This document shows, one piece after another, positions 27,457 through 37,729 of a stretch of 64,000 nucleotides of DNA (position 1 is the stretch's first letter; every line of letters begins with the position of its first letter). The notes beneath the pieces are model-generated. The model was not told the DNA's origin. It ran no database searches and saw only the letters and a list, made by a program, of their open reading frames with translations. A program made the position numbers and the translations under genes. Source of the DNA: Candidatus Heimdallarchaeota archaeon (GTDB taxonomy: Archaea > Asgardarchaeota > Heimdallarchaeia > Heimdallarchaeales > Heimdallarchaeaceae); contig JAUVXV010000003.1 in assembly GCA_030603365.1 (NCBI GenBank), forward strand, positions 1 to 64,000, read 5' to 3'.

Positions 27457-30400
27457 CTACATTTCTTCGCTTTTAGTGCCATCTTCTTCATTTGCTTGCT
27501 GAGAATTATTGCTTTCATCGACCAAGTCTATTTGCTCTTTAAGTATCTTCCTTACTTGTTCAGTTTCCAAATAACTTTCAGATATTTTTTGAGTAATTTC
27601 TTCAATTTTTCGTGCTTCTTCAATAATTATAGTTGCGTGTAAAGTTTCAGAAAGTTCAGCATATCCAATTACACCCATGAGTGGGTTTCTGATTCTATCA
27701 ACTAATTCAGCAAAATCCTCAATATTTTGAGCAATTTGGGCATAAGCTTGATTACGAAGTTCTTCATCTCTCTTTCTTTCTGTAATATCTCTCGCTGTAA
27801 CAAGCACACTTATCTCACCTTTAAGCATGAAAGGAGTTGCATTAATTTCAACTGGAAAACTAGTACCATCTTTTCTGTATAAGTCTCTTTCAAAAGTTAT
27901 GAAATCATTCTCAAACATCTCTTCCAGAATGGTTTTAATATCTTGCTCACTAAGATCTTTAACAACTTGATCGAGTCGTAATTTTGTTATTTCTTCTGAT
28001 TCATATCCAGTTTTTGTAATAGCAATTTGATTGACTTCAATGAATTTTCCTACTGAACCATCTCTTGGAACGCTAATTACTGCTACTATGTCGTTTGCAT
28101 TATGGAAGAGATGACGGTATCGTTCTTCACTTTCTTTTAATTGAGCTTCAGCTATTTTTCTTTCAGTAATATCCCTTAATACAGATAAGGCAACTTTTTC
28201 ATCCCTTAGTGTAAAAACATGAGAACTAACTTCAGTTGGAATTCTAGTACCAGATTTTGTCATTTGGACCGATTCGAAAGTTGTTGAACCCTTCTCAATA
28301 ATATCTTTGATGCTTTCAACAAGTGCATCTTTTTCTTCTGGAGCAGTTATATCAAGAGATCTCTTATCTAGTAATTCTTCTCTTGTATATCCCATCATAC
28401 TACATGCTACATCGTTAACCTCAATGAATTTGCTAGTAGTTTTGGTTGATTCATCAATTCTTGTAAGAAAGATTGCATCATTAGCATTATTGAACAATTG
28501 TCTGAACTTCTCTTCTCTTTCCATTAATTCCTGTTCAGCCTTTTTTCTTTCTGTAATATCTCGGATTATTCCTTGGATAACAGGTATTCCACCTACTTCG
28601 AAGAAACTTGAAGAAACATCTGCAGGAAATAGAGACCCGTCTTTTCTTCTAAAAATAGTTTCAAACTGAACTGAACCCTTGTCTTGAACCTCTTCAAATG
28701 CTTCTCTTGACATTTCATGTTCAGTTACTGGATGCAATTGAGTAACTGTTAATGATAAAAATTCGCTTTTAGAGTAACCCATCAAGTCTTTAGCTCTCTG
28801 ATTTACATCAAGAATATTACCTTTAACATCATGCAGAAGTATTCCATCATTTGACAGATCAAATGTCTGTCTAAATTTCTCTTCACTTTCTTTGAGAGCT
28901 AATTCAGATTTGGCTCTTTCTGTAATGTCTTCTATGACTGCAATTACTCCCACAGGTCTTCCTTCTTCATCAGCAACAAAGGAAGCATTTACCTTAACTG
29001 GGAATCTTGTTCCATCCTTTTTCAGTGCAATCAGTTTGCTAATTTGGGATTCTTTGTTTTTTATAATACCTGAAATTGTAGCATTAGCTGTTTCCAGATC
29101 CTCTCTTACAATAATGTCAACCGGAGCTAAACCAATCAGAGAATCAACACTTTCATATCCAAACATCTGAGCAGCCTGAGGATTGGCGAATTGTATTTTG
29201 ATACCTTGATCTACCAGAATAATTGCATCAGGAGATGTTTCCACAAGGGTTCTATAGCGCTCTTCACTAGCCTTGATAATTTCTTCTGCTTTCTTTCTTT
29301 CCGTAATATCTCGAACAAGAGAAAGCAGTACTTGTTCATTATTTAAGGTAAATAAGTGAGAACTAAATTCTACTGGTCTTGTCTCACCAGATTTATTTTG
29401 AATACTACTCTCAAAAGTAATACTTCCTACATCTAGAATATTTTCATCCAAGTTTAAAGAGACTTCTAATTTTGGAAAACTACGTTTTTCTTCTGCAGAA
29501 TCTAAAAGTTCATCTCTTGAATATCCCAACCATTGGCAAGCAATCTCATTAATTTCCAACAATTTGTCAAGATCTCCATCCTTTGTGATACTATGTATAA
29601 GGATTGCATCTCTAGCATTTTGAAATATCTGTCTAAACTTTTCTTCACTTTCTTTCAGAGCTTCCTCTGACTCTTTTCTTTCAGCAATATTAATTACTAC
29701 TCCTATAAATCCAGTAACACTTCCTTCAGAACTTTTTATAGCTGCAGCATGAAACTCACCAGGGAGAGTAGAACCGTCCTTTCGTTTTATCTTGTATTCA
29801 AAATCATGAACAGAACCATCCTCTATACATCTTTGCATAATTATTGTAGAAAGACCTCTATCATCTTCAGAAACAAGATCATTAGTTTTTTTACCTAATA
29901 ACTCATCTGCAGAATTAAATCCATGTAATTCTACAGTTTGTTGATTTACAAAAGTAATAGTACCACTTGAATCAGAACGAATTATGGCTGCTGGAAAAGT
30001 TTCAACTAGTTTTCGATATTTTTCTTCACTATCAAGCAAATCTCTTCTAGCTTTCTTTCTTTCTGTGATATCTCGTGCATTAGACAAAATTACCCGTTTT
30101 TCCCCAAGTTTGAATAAGTGAGAACTAATTTCTACAGGTATTCTTTTTCTTTCTTTTGAAAAAAGAACTGTTTCAAAGGTAGCAAATCCTTTTTCTACAA
30201 TTTTACTAATAATTTCAGGATTTTTTTCTTTTTCTTCAGGAGCCGTTATGTCTATAGAAGTCATTGTTAGGAGCTCATCTCGTTCAAATCCGAGCCATCT
30301 GACGGTAACATCATTTACTTCAATTAATAGACTAGCTTTATCATCTGAAGAAAGATGTGATAGAAAAACAGCATCATTAGTGTTATGGAAAATTTGTCTG

Positions 30401-31923
30401 AATCTCTCCTCTGAAAGTTCAACTTCTTGTTCTGCTCTCTTTCTCTCTGACAGATCTCTTGCAGTTGTTAAAATTACTCTCTCTCCACTAAGTGTAAACA
30501 TGTGGGAAGTATATTCAACTGGTTTTTTACTACTATCTTTATGAATGATATTTCCTTCAAAAGCAACTACACCATGTTCAAGAAGACTTTTACCTATGTC
30601 AGAATCTCCAACAGTATCTTCAGGACTATTTACTTCTGTAGGAGTCATTTGGAGCAATTCATCTCTTGAATATCCCGTCCATCTACATGCATTCTCATTA
30701 ACTTCTATGAAATTTCCCTGCTTGTTTTCAGATGTTATGGAGTGGATAAAAAGAGCATCACCAACATTCTCAAATATTTGGCGAAACTTTTCTTCATTTG
30801 CAATTAATTCTGCGTTTTTACTTGTTCTTTCAGTTATATCACGTACAACAGTTAAGTTTACTGTATCTTCTCCCAATTTAAAAACATGAGCACTAATTTC
30901 GACGTTTACTTCTTTACCTTCCTTAGTCTTATGAAGTCGTTCAAATGTCAGCTTTTTCTTTTCCATCAACTCCTGAACGAATTCAGCTGATTCTTCTTCT
31001 CCCAAAACATTGAAGTCAGAAGGTTTCAATTTCAAAAGCTCGTCTCTTGTATAACCATATATTTCAAGTGCTACATCATTAACTTCAATTATTTTTTCGA
31101 AACTACCATCTTTTCCTCTTCTAACAACGAAAATACCATCATTGGTATTATGGAATATCTGTTTGAATCTTTCCTCACTTGCTTGCAATTCTGTGATTGT
31201 TTCCTTATTTTCTGTTATATCGCTAGCTAATTCAGCAGCTCCAATAAGAGAACCATCATCACCAAATACAGGATAACCTCTAATAAACCAAACCTTATTG
31301 TCGGGTGTAATTACTTCTGCAGTATGTTCCTTACCTGTTTCAATAGCTCTGATAACTGGGCAATTCTCACAAGGAACCTCTGATTGATACCATAATTTGT
31401 AGCATACTTCTCCCACAATCTCTTCTGAATCTTGACCTAGTAAATCACTAGCAATTTTATTTGACCAGATAATTTTCAAATCAGTGTCATAGAATATAAT
31501 GTGTTCAGTAAGATAATCTAGAAACATTGATTTTTTAAATTCAGATGCAAGAAGCTTTGTTTGTTTTTGTTTAATGGCTGTTATATCTTCTGTAAAAACA
31601 AGAAATCTAGGTGTTTTTTCTTCACCCTTTACAGGATACATTGAATTACGGATAAATTTCCTAGTTTCATCTTTTAATTCAATCCAAAATTCAACCTTCT
31701 TAGGAAAGTTTCCAGATTCTTCTAAATCCGATTTAATTTTCCTCAATCTGTTTTTTTCTTCTTTTGCGGCGTAAAAGATACAATTTTTCCCTATAACATC
31801 CTTTAATTTATGTCCAATTATTTCTAAGAAAAATTTGTTTGCATGAATTATCTTATCATTTTTAATGATAGATATACCTATATTAGTTTGATCGAATACC
31901 TCCCCTAGACCTTCTTCTGACAT
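27457..31923 (-). CDS. Giant multi-PAS sensor protein lacking a kinase domain
   Basis: About 1488 residues made of eleven consecutive PAS/PAC modules of roughly 125 residues each, most ending in a variant of DITERK (for example DLSERKRA, DITERTSK, NIAERKES). The second module is distinctive, with CENCPVIRA. The last 100 residues form a helical pair resembling a histidine-kinase dimerisation domain (AELVDRIRNPLMGVIGYAEL), but the phospho-accepting His is absent and there is no ATP-binding (HATPase) domain, no GGDEF and no membrane segment. It is therefore a cytosolic sensor/scaffold, not a self-sufficient kinase. Neighbouring modules are similar enough to suggest internal duplication. ATG at 31923 has AAGTGA upstream; GTG at 31932 is an alternative. 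No response regulator is nearby. Confidence 0.9.
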   Translation of the reverse strand: MSEEGLGEVFDQTNIGISIIKNDKIIHANKFFLEIIGHKLKDVIGKNCIFYAAKEEKNRLRKIKSDLEESGNFPKKVEFWIELKDETRKFIRNSMYPVKGEEKTPRFLVFTEDITAIKQKQTKLLASEFKKSMFLDYLTEHIIFYDTDLKIIWSNKIASDLLGQDSEEIVGEVCYKLWYQSEVPCENCPVIRAIETGKEHTAEVITPDNKVWFIRGYPVFGDDGSLIGAAELASDITENKETITELQASEERFKQIFHNTNDGIFVVRRGKDGSFEKIIEVNDVALEIYGYTRDELLKLKPSDFNVLGEEESAEFVQELMEKKKLTFERLHKTKEGKEVNVEISAHVFKLGEDTVNLTVVRDITERTSKNAELIANEEKFRQIFENVGDALFIHSITSENKQGNFIEVNENACRWTGYSRDELLQMTPTEVNSPEDTVGDSDIGKSLLEHGVVAFEGNIIHKDSSKKPVEYTSHMFTLSGERVILTTARDLSERKRAEQEVELSEERFRQIFHNTNDAVFLSHLSSDDKASLLIEVNDVTVRWLGFERDELLTMTSIDITAPEEKEKNPEIISKIVEKGFATFETVLFSKERKRIPVEISSHLFKLGEKRVILSNARDITERKKARRDLLDSEEKYRKLVETFPAAIIRSDSSGTITFVNQQTVELHGFNSADELLGKKTNDLVSEDDRGLSTIIMQRCIEDGSVHDFEYKIKRKDGSTLPGEFHAAAIKSSEGSVTGFIGVVINIAERKESEEALKESEEKFRQIFQNARDAILIHSITKDGDLDKLLEINEIACQWLGYSRDELLDSAEEKRSFPKLEVSLNLDENILDVGSITFESSIQNKSGETRPVEFSSHLFTLNNEQVLLSLVRDITERKKAEEIIKASEERYRTLVETSPDAIILVDQGIKIQFANPQAAQMFGYESVDSLIGLAPVDIIVREDLETANATISGIIKNKESQISKLIALKKDGTRFPVKVNASFVADEEGRPVGVIAVIEDITERAKSELALKESEEKFRQTFDLSNDGILLHDVKGNILDVNQRAKDLMGYSKSEFLSLTVTQLHPVTEHEMSREAFEEVQDKGSVQFETIFRRKDGSLFPADVSSSFFEVGGIPVIQGIIRDITERKKAEQELMEREEKFRQLFNNANDAIFLTRIDESTKTTSKFIEVNDVACSMMGYTREELLDKRSLDITAPEEKDALVESIKDIIEKGSTTFESVQMTKSGTRIPTEVSSHVFTLRDEKVALSVLRDITERKIAEAQLKESEERYRHLFHNANDIVAVISVPRDGSVGKFIEVNQIAITKTGYESEEITKLRLDQVVKDLSEQDIKTILEEMFENDFITFERDLYRKDGTSFPVEINATPFMLKGEISVLVTARDITERKRDEELRNQAYAQIAQNIEDFAELVDRIRNPLMGVIGYAELSETLHATIIIEEARKIEEITQKISESYLETEQVRKILKEQIDLVDESNNSQQANEEDGTKSEEM

Positions 31924-32061
31924 CTGATTCACTTGAATAGATTAATTTCCCCAGATTGATAACATCACCAATAAATTGGCTAGTTCATCTAGATTGAAAT
32001 ATAATTATAATTTTAATAAGATTGTGATGGTTCTAGTCACTTTTGTTAAAAAGAAATTATT

Positions 32062-33177
32062 CTAATTTACTCTTTCACCTGTTCTATCAAACACATAGAT
32101 ACTTTCCGCATAAATTATAATTTGAATAGATGTTTTTCTTTCAAATTCTTTCATAGTTTTAGTAACAAAAACAAGTTTCTCATCATGGTAATTAAGTGTT
32201 AAAATCTGCTGCTCAAGTACTTTCTCAACATCCTCAATTAGACATTTTAGTATCACCATATTTTTTTCGACAGGTCTATCAGGATCAAATTCTCGTATGA
32301 ACTCAGCTCTAAATCCTATGTCTCCTTCCTTCAAATCATTAGTAACAATAATTTTCTCTATCTGTTTAGGTAACTTGATTTTTGGATCTGCATTTAATGC
32401 AATCGTATTATCTATATTTTGAAAAGATAGAAAATTCATAGGGTAATTTCCAATGAATTCAGCTACGAATCTCTCTTTCGGATTATAATATAACTCTTCT
32501 GGAGTAGCTTTCTGAACTATTTTCCCTTGATTCAGCAAAACAATTGTGTCACCTAAAGCCATGGCCTCTGATTGATCATGAGTAACATAAATCATGGTTC
32601 TATTTAATAGCTCATGAAGTTTTCTTATCCATGTTCGCATTTCGTATCTTAATCTTGCATCAATATTACTCAAAGGTTCATCAAATAAGAATATAACAGG
32701 ATCTCTAATGAGTTCTCGTCCTATTGCAACTCTTTGTTGTTCACCACCTGAAAGCTGTGATGGATACTTATCTCTGTGCTCTTCAATTTGAAGCGTTTTT
32801 AGAGTTTTATCGACTTTGATTTGTATCTCTTCATCACTATAAATTCTCCTTTTGAATATTTGACCTTCTTTCTGACTCTCTAATGGAAATTTGAGATTTT
32901 CATAAACTGTCATGTGTGGAAAGAGAGGATAGTTTTGAAACACCATTGCTACATTTCTTTTATTTGCTGGTTTTTGAGTTATATTATTTTCTCCAAAAAA
33001 TAATTCTCCCTCAGTAGGATAAAGTAATCCTGCCAATATGCGTAACAATGTGGTTTTTCCACTACCAGAAGGCCCCAAGATTACAATGAAGTTACCCTCT
33101 GGAATTTCTAAATTTACATCTTTCAGAGCTACTTTTTCTCCGTATTTTTTAGTCAAATTTTTTATTGATACTTTCAT
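32062..33177 (-). CDS. Sugar-type ABC importer ATPase (MalK/UgpC-like)
   Basis: ATP-binding subunit of a CUT1-type ABC importer. Walker A GPSGSGKTT, Q-loop VFQNYPLF, signature LSGGEQQRVAIGREL, Walker B VIFLFDEPLSNID and switch His in YVTHDQSEAMALGD are all intact, so it should hydrolyse ATP. The C-terminal region of about 130 residues is the OB-fold regulatory domain of MalK-like proteins (GFRAEFIREFD-type segment), where sugars or inhibitors act in relatives. The Q-loop helical region holds an extra charged segment (ESQKEGQIFKRRIYSDEEIQ). Its ATG directly follows the TAA of the fused permease gene, placing it third in a binding protein - permease - ATPase operon. Confidence 0.95.
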   Translation of the reverse strand: MKVSIKNLTKKYGEKVALKDVNLEIPEGNFIVILGPSGSGKTTLLRILAGLLYPTEGELFFGENNITQKPANKRNVAMVFQNYPLFPHMTVYENLKFPLESQKEGQIFKRRIYSDEEIQIKVDKTLKTLQIEEHRDKYPSQLSGGEQQRVAIGRELIRDPVIFLFDEPLSNIDARLRYEMRTWIRKLHELLNRTMIYVTHDQSEAMALGDTIVLLNQGKIVQKATPEELYYNPKERFVAEFIGNYPMNFLSFQNIDNTIALNADPKIKLPKQIEKIIVTNDLKEGDIGFRAEFIREFDPDRPVEKNMVILKCLIEDVEKVLEQQILTLNYHDEKLVFVTKTMKEFERKTSIQIIIYAESIYVFDRTGERVN

Positions 33178-36100
33178 TTAAATCTCCCTATAACTAGTTG
33201 AATTATTAAAACCACTTAAAACATAATTTCCAATAAAAGCAAAAAGGTTAAGCAAAATAATTGTTACAAGGATTGATGCAGCTGCGAACAATCCCCACTC
33301 TGGAGAACTGGATTCTATCGATCCCACAAATGTATATAATCTAATTGGTAGAGTATATTTGCTTGGAGACTGTAAGAGGACAAAAGCTAACAAAAAACCA
33401 TTCCAGGTTTTCATGAAATTTAATAGAAATGTTATTGCAATTGCAGGACCTGCTAAAGGCAAAATAATTTTTCTTAATACTCTAAATGTTGAATTTCCCA
33501 TTAAAGATGCAGATTCATCTAATTCTTTAGGAATCGAATCCATGTATCCTTTAATTATCCACAGAGCTAGAGGAATTGTGTGCGTACTATAAGCTAGAAT
33601 TACTCCAAAATAAGAATCTATTAACCCTAAATTATACATTATCAAGTAGAAGGGTATAAGTGTTAAAATTCCGGTAAACATCTTGAGAGTAAAAACTCCA
33701 ACCATCAACTCTTTTTTTCCAGTGAAAGAGTATCTAGAAAATGCATATGCGGCAAGAACCGTTAATACTACACATACGGTAGCTGATCCTAACGAGATGA
33801 ATAGTGAGTTAATAAAATTTAGATGAATATGCTCTTGAGTGAATAACAAAATAAAGTTCTCAAAAGTTGGATTCTCAGGAAAGAAAGATGTAGGCACTAC
33901 ACTATCTCCTTTAGAAAAAGCAATCCAAAATATATTCCATAGAGGTAAAAGAGCTACAAGTAAAATAGCTAATAGAAATGTTGTGTAGAAACGAGGTTTC
34001 GAAATGAATTCTACTGTTTTTTGTATTCTCATAGACTTGGATGTCGTGCCATTCAAATAGAGTTTTGATGATCCCAAGAGATAAATTAGTGAGAGCAAAC
34101 TATGGATTACTATCCATCCAATCGAGAACTCGGAAAAAATCAATCCAACCCAGAGTAAAGGTTGCACTAATATTGCTAATTTAAATACTATTTTTGAGAA
34201 CAAACTACCTATCAAAATACATGTGTACATGCCGAAAATTAACCACGTTAGCCATATATTGACATTTATTGTAAATGCTGAAAGAAAGATGAAGACTGTT
34301 TGAATAGTTATAATTCCATGGAGTGGTGATAACTGTATAATGTTACTATCAATTTGAAATGCAATTTCCTTAATCTTCTTAGGTATTTTTGAGAAGAAAC
34401 TTTTGAATTGTTCTAGGATGTTTGGTTGTAATGCTGATTGCCTTGACACTTTGATTTCAGTTAACATATAGAATTGTGCAACAATAACAAAAATATTCCA
34501 ATTAAATGCATACCACATTTGGTAAAAGAAAAATTGTGATAGAGATAATAATAAATCAAGTAATAATGTGTATTTGACTACCTTTAACATTTGATAAGGG
34601 AATTTGAAACTCAGAATACCAATTATTAGATATATTCCCGCTAAAATGAAACTGAGATACGGATTCCAGTGAATTCCAAAATATCTAAATCCTGTAGTTC
34701 CAGCAATAAGATAACCAGTAGCTTGAAGGAAGAGTAGGATGATGATTGTAATACGACTTTTTGGTACTTTCTTTTTCTTTTCAGGTCTAAATGAACTTTG
34801 AGTACCCTTAGATATTTTCAACCATATTAATACAAAGAAGAGTGTTAAAAGACTCATTATTGTAGAATAGGCTGCTGCTATCCCAATATCCCTTCTTTGG
34901 TAAAACATGTAGAAAGTGAAAGTACTGAAAAGATCCGTAGCTCCAATAACACCAATCTCACTCGTACCATAAGATAATAACGGATATCCTTTTGTTAATA
35001 GAAAAGCAACATTGAAACTGCCAAATGTCTTGATAATCTCAAGGATTATTGCAGGTAGTATAATCGGTTTTATCAAAGGCACAATTACTTTTCTTATTTT
35101 TGTTCTCTCTCCAATCTGGTCAATATCCGCCATATCATTCATTTCTTTTGGAATGCTACTTAAACCCCCTAAGAAAAGGGTTGTAATCAAGGGTATTGAA
35201 TCCCATACTTCTACAAAGCAAGCAATGAATAACGTTGCATAGGGCTGTGTTAACATGTTAACATTCGTTCCAAAAATCAAGTTGAAAATAGAAACTCCTC
35301 CACTCCCATGAATAAATGATCGCCACGATAGAATTTTGATATAAGAAGGAATGGTCCATGGAACATATAAAAAGAAATACCATAATTTCTTTCTTTTAAC
35401 CTTATATTGAATTATGTATGCTAAAATGAACCCCAACACAATTTTCGCGACAATTATTAGCGTACTCCAAACTAAGGTTGTTGTAAAAGTTATTGGGAGT
35501 TGAGGGTTTTCTGCAATGTGGGCATAATTCTCAAAACCACTCAATACAGGACTTTCTCCCCTTTGAAGATTATAATCTGTAAACGATAAAAATACTCCAT
35601 AAATAATTGGATAAATCTCTAAAAGCACTAAAGCAAGTAATGCAGGAAAAATGAAAACATAAGCAATTCTGTTGAAAGGAACATCTTTCTTAGCGATGAA
35701 ACTGAAAACTACTATGAATAGTATAACTATTACTAATATTGACAAGGACGTTGCTAATTTGGAATATTCTAATCTATCCTCATAGCTTTGTAAGGTCTCT
35801 ATTTGTTCAGATTCCCAAAAAAATTCTTCAGATTCAGTTGTAATTAGATAATCTCCATTATCTATTCCAAATGATGCATTTACCATATAGAGAGATATTG
35901 AATAAGTATTAACAGGTTTAAGTCCTGTAATTTTGGCTTGGATAGTTTCAGCATCAGTATCCACCAGATATACTGTGAAGTTAGTTGTGTAAATTTTCTG
36001 TGATAAAAAAACATCGTTGTTGCTGGAATAATTAACTTGAGAGAAATACTCAAGCGAAGTGCTTTGAGTTTCATTGAGAACAACCATTGACCATGTAAAG

Positions 36101-36345
36101 CTCTGATTTAAACTATGATTATAATACTCGATTCTAAACCCGTTGTAGATGTAGGAATCTGGGAGTGTCCAATTGACTATTACATATCTCTCACCTATCT
36201 CTGTTAAAACTGCTTCATCTGTTTGAGCACTCACATATTTACCTGCAAAAAATAACAATGAGATTAGCAAAATACCACATATAGCTAGGACCGCAAGAAG
36301 ATTTTTTCTTGGGTTTTTATTCTCATTGCTATTTATCTTAATCAT
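33178..36345 (-). CDS. Fused MalF-MalG-type ABC permease with extracellular FN3 domain
   Basis: About 1055 residues carrying both permeases of a CUT1 importer in one chain. After an N-terminal signal anchor there is a fibronectin type III-like domain (VIVNWTLPDSY, GFRIEYYN, KITGLKPVNTYSISLYMVN; about residues 45-180), then a MalF-type permease with the EAA loop MNDMADIDQIGERTKIRKVI, a central block of roughly six extra transmembrane segments (about 540-770), and a MalG-type permease with EAA loop ELDESASLMGNSTFRVLRKI. Each EAA loop contacts one ATPase. In most relatives MalF and MalG are separate genes. The start at 36345 overlaps the binding-protein stop by 8 nt; an upstream ATG at 36378 is in frame but deep in that gene. 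Confidence 0.88.
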   Translation of the reverse strand: MIKINSNENKNPRKNLLAVLAICGILLISLLFFAGKYVSAQTDEAVLTEIGERYVIVNWTLPDSYIYNGFRIEYYNHSLNQSFTWSMVVLNETQSTSLEYFSQVNYSSNNDVFLSQKIYTTNFTVYLVDTDAETIQAKITGLKPVNTYSISLYMVNASFGIDNGDYLITTESEEFFWESEQIETLQSYEDRLEYSKLATSLSILVIVILFIVVFSFIAKKDVPFNRIAYVFIFPALLALVLLEIYPIIYGVFLSFTDYNLQRGESPVLSGFENYAHIAENPQLPITFTTTLVWSTLIIVAKIVLGFILAYIIQYKVKRKKLWYFFLYVPWTIPSYIKILSWRSFIHGSGGVSIFNLIFGTNVNMLTQPYATLFIACFVEVWDSIPLITTLFLGGLSSIPKEMNDMADIDQIGERTKIRKVIVPLIKPIILPAIILEIIKTFGSFNVAFLLTKGYPLLSYGTSEIGVIGATDLFSTFTFYMFYQRRDIGIAAAYSTIMSLLTLFFVLIWLKISKGTQSSFRPEKKKKVPKSRITIIILLFLQATGYLIAGTTGFRYFGIHWNPYLSFILAGIYLIIGILSFKFPYQMLKVVKYTLLLDLLLSLSQFFFYQMWYAFNWNIFVIVAQFYMLTEIKVSRQSALQPNILEQFKSFFSKIPKKIKEIAFQIDSNIIQLSPLHGIITIQTVFIFLSAFTINVNIWLTWLIFGMYTCILIGSLFSKIVFKLAILVQPLLWVGLIFSEFSIGWIVIHSLLSLIYLLGSSKLYLNGTTSKSMRIQKTVEFISKPRFYTTFLLAILLVALLPLWNIFWIAFSKGDSVVPTSFFPENPTFENFILLFTQEHIHLNFINSLFISLGSATVCVVLTVLAAYAFSRYSFTGKKELMVGVFTLKMFTGILTLIPFYLIMYNLGLIDSYFGVILAYSTHTIPLALWIIKGYMDSIPKELDESASLMGNSTFRVLRKIILPLAGPAIAITFLLNFMKTWNGFLLAFVLLQSPSKYTLPIRLYTFVGSIESSSPEWGLFAAASILVTIILLNLFAFIGNYVLSGFNNSTSYREI

Positions 36346-37585
36346 CCTGATTTGCCTCAATATTATGCTGCGTATCATCTAAAATAGTCTGTGAATCTTG
36401 ATGATCCAAGAGAATGAAATTCAGAGCTGCTCTCATAAACTCTGAATATATATTGTATATTGGATCTAAAGGGTGATATTGACTGAATTCAATTTGTTTG
36501 ATTTGCTTGAGGATTAAAGGCTCATTCTGAACTAATGGTGAATTTTTTAGTTCGATTAGTGTTGGTACTTTATACTCCTCAGTCAACAAGTTTTTCTGAA
36601 CAGTTTCAGATGTTAAAAAACTGATAATATCATAACATGTGTCTGAGTATTGTGTGTCTTTTGACATTCCCCAACCTTTAATTTCAACCATCGGTGTAAT
36701 CCTTTGATTTGTGGAGGAAATTATAGGTAAAATTTCTATTCCATAATTCATATCAAATTCATTTAAGGCAGGTATATACCAACCACCATAGATGATCATA
36801 GCAGCCTTATCTGTAATAAAAGCTTGTGTAGCCGAACTACTACTATCATCATAGCTAACGCATCTTTGCGTATATTTAAGGTCATAAATAAAGTCCACTG
36901 CATTAACAGATGAAGAATCATTTACTATAATGGAACCATCTTGATACAATGAGCCATGACCGAAACCATATTGAAAAGCTGGCCACATGTAGGGAGAAAT
37001 TGTAGCCCATGCGAGACCATATATCTGATTTACTGATCTATCTGTAAGATTAACAGCTGCTTCTAGAAATTCCACATCTGTCCAATTTTCTTGCGGATAA
37101 GATTGACCATTGCTATCAAATAAGTCTTTATTATAGAACATAAATATTGAATCAAACCAAAGAGGTAAACCCCACAGTTCATTCTTGTAGCTCAAGCCAT
37201 TAATTGCTGCAGGGAGGAATTTTGCTTCCTCAATTGGAGAGAGATAATTGGTTAATGACTGAGTGTAATTTAGCTCTGCAAGTTCTCCAAACCAAGAACC
37301 TTTAGCAAGAAAAATATCAGGAGCATTACCAGTTTGTGCAACACTTAAGAATTTGTCTAACCATCCGGATGATGGTTGTTCAATGAAATTTATACTAACA
37401 GAAGGATTCAGTGCTTCATATTCAGCTATAGCTTCCTCAATTACAGCTCCACCTTCATAAGTGTACCACAAGTCAATCTCTATTTCATTTTCTTTTCGGT
37501 AATTAAAACTGAAGAACGCAATCGGAATTAATAGTCCAAGTATTAGAACAGAAGTAAGGATTATTTTCAAATATTTAGAAACCAT
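36338..37585 (-). CDS. Extracellular solute-binding protein (family 1)
   Basis: Captures the substrate for the ABC importer. N-terminal membrane anchor (LKIILTSVLILGLLIPIAFF) with no lipobox Cys, so anchoring is by the uncleaved helix. The mature part starts IDLWYTYEGGAVIEEAIAEYEA, the usual first strand and helix of family 1 sugar-binding proteins; GNAPDIFLAKG, LWGLPLWFDSIFMFYNKDLF, and TDKAAMIIYGGWYIPAL are also characteristic. The number of Trp and Tyr residues around the cleft is typical of carbohydrate binding; the ligand is unknown. 415 residues is normal. It is the first gene of the operon, and its stop overlaps the permease start. No glycosidase is adjacent, so uptake of a free oligosaccharide or glycerol-phosphate-type compound is a guess. 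Confidence 0.92.
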   Translation of the reverse strand: MVSKYLKIILTSVLILGLLIPIAFFSFNYRKENEIEIDLWYTYEGGAVIEEAIAEYEALNPSVSINFIEQPSSGWLDKFLSVAQTGNAPDIFLAKGSWFGELAELNYTQSLTNYLSPIEEAKFLPAAINGLSYKNELWGLPLWFDSIFMFYNKDLFDSNGQSYPQENWTDVEFLEAAVNLTDRSVNQIYGLAWATISPYMWPAFQYGFGHGSLYQDGSIIVNDSSSVNAVDFIYDLKYTQRCVSYDDSSSSATQAFITDKAAMIIYGGWYIPALNEFDMNYGIEILPIISSTNQRITPMVEIKGWGMSKDTQYSDTCYDIISFLTSETVQKNLLTEEYKVPTLIELKNSPLVQNEPLILKQIKQIEFSQYHPLDPIYNIYSEFMRAALNFILLDHQDSQTILDDTQHNIEANQDD

Positions 37586-37700
37586 TTCTTATATCACATC
37601 TGTTATAGAAATTCTTCTGTTTAACGATAAAAGAAGAAGCTTTTATTCAATGTTTTGCATAATACATGATTTGATACAGTAATATTGTTACTTAATAAGG

Positions 37701-37708
37701 TTTAAAAC
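37701..37708 (+). promoter_or_regulatory. Putative TATA box for the surface protein gene
   Basis: tttaaaac is centred about 26 nt before the second in-frame ATG (37730), consistent with a leaderless transcript starting there and favouring that start over the ATG at 37721. Confidence 0.4.
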
Positions 37709-37729
37709 TCATTTACTGGAATGTCATTC

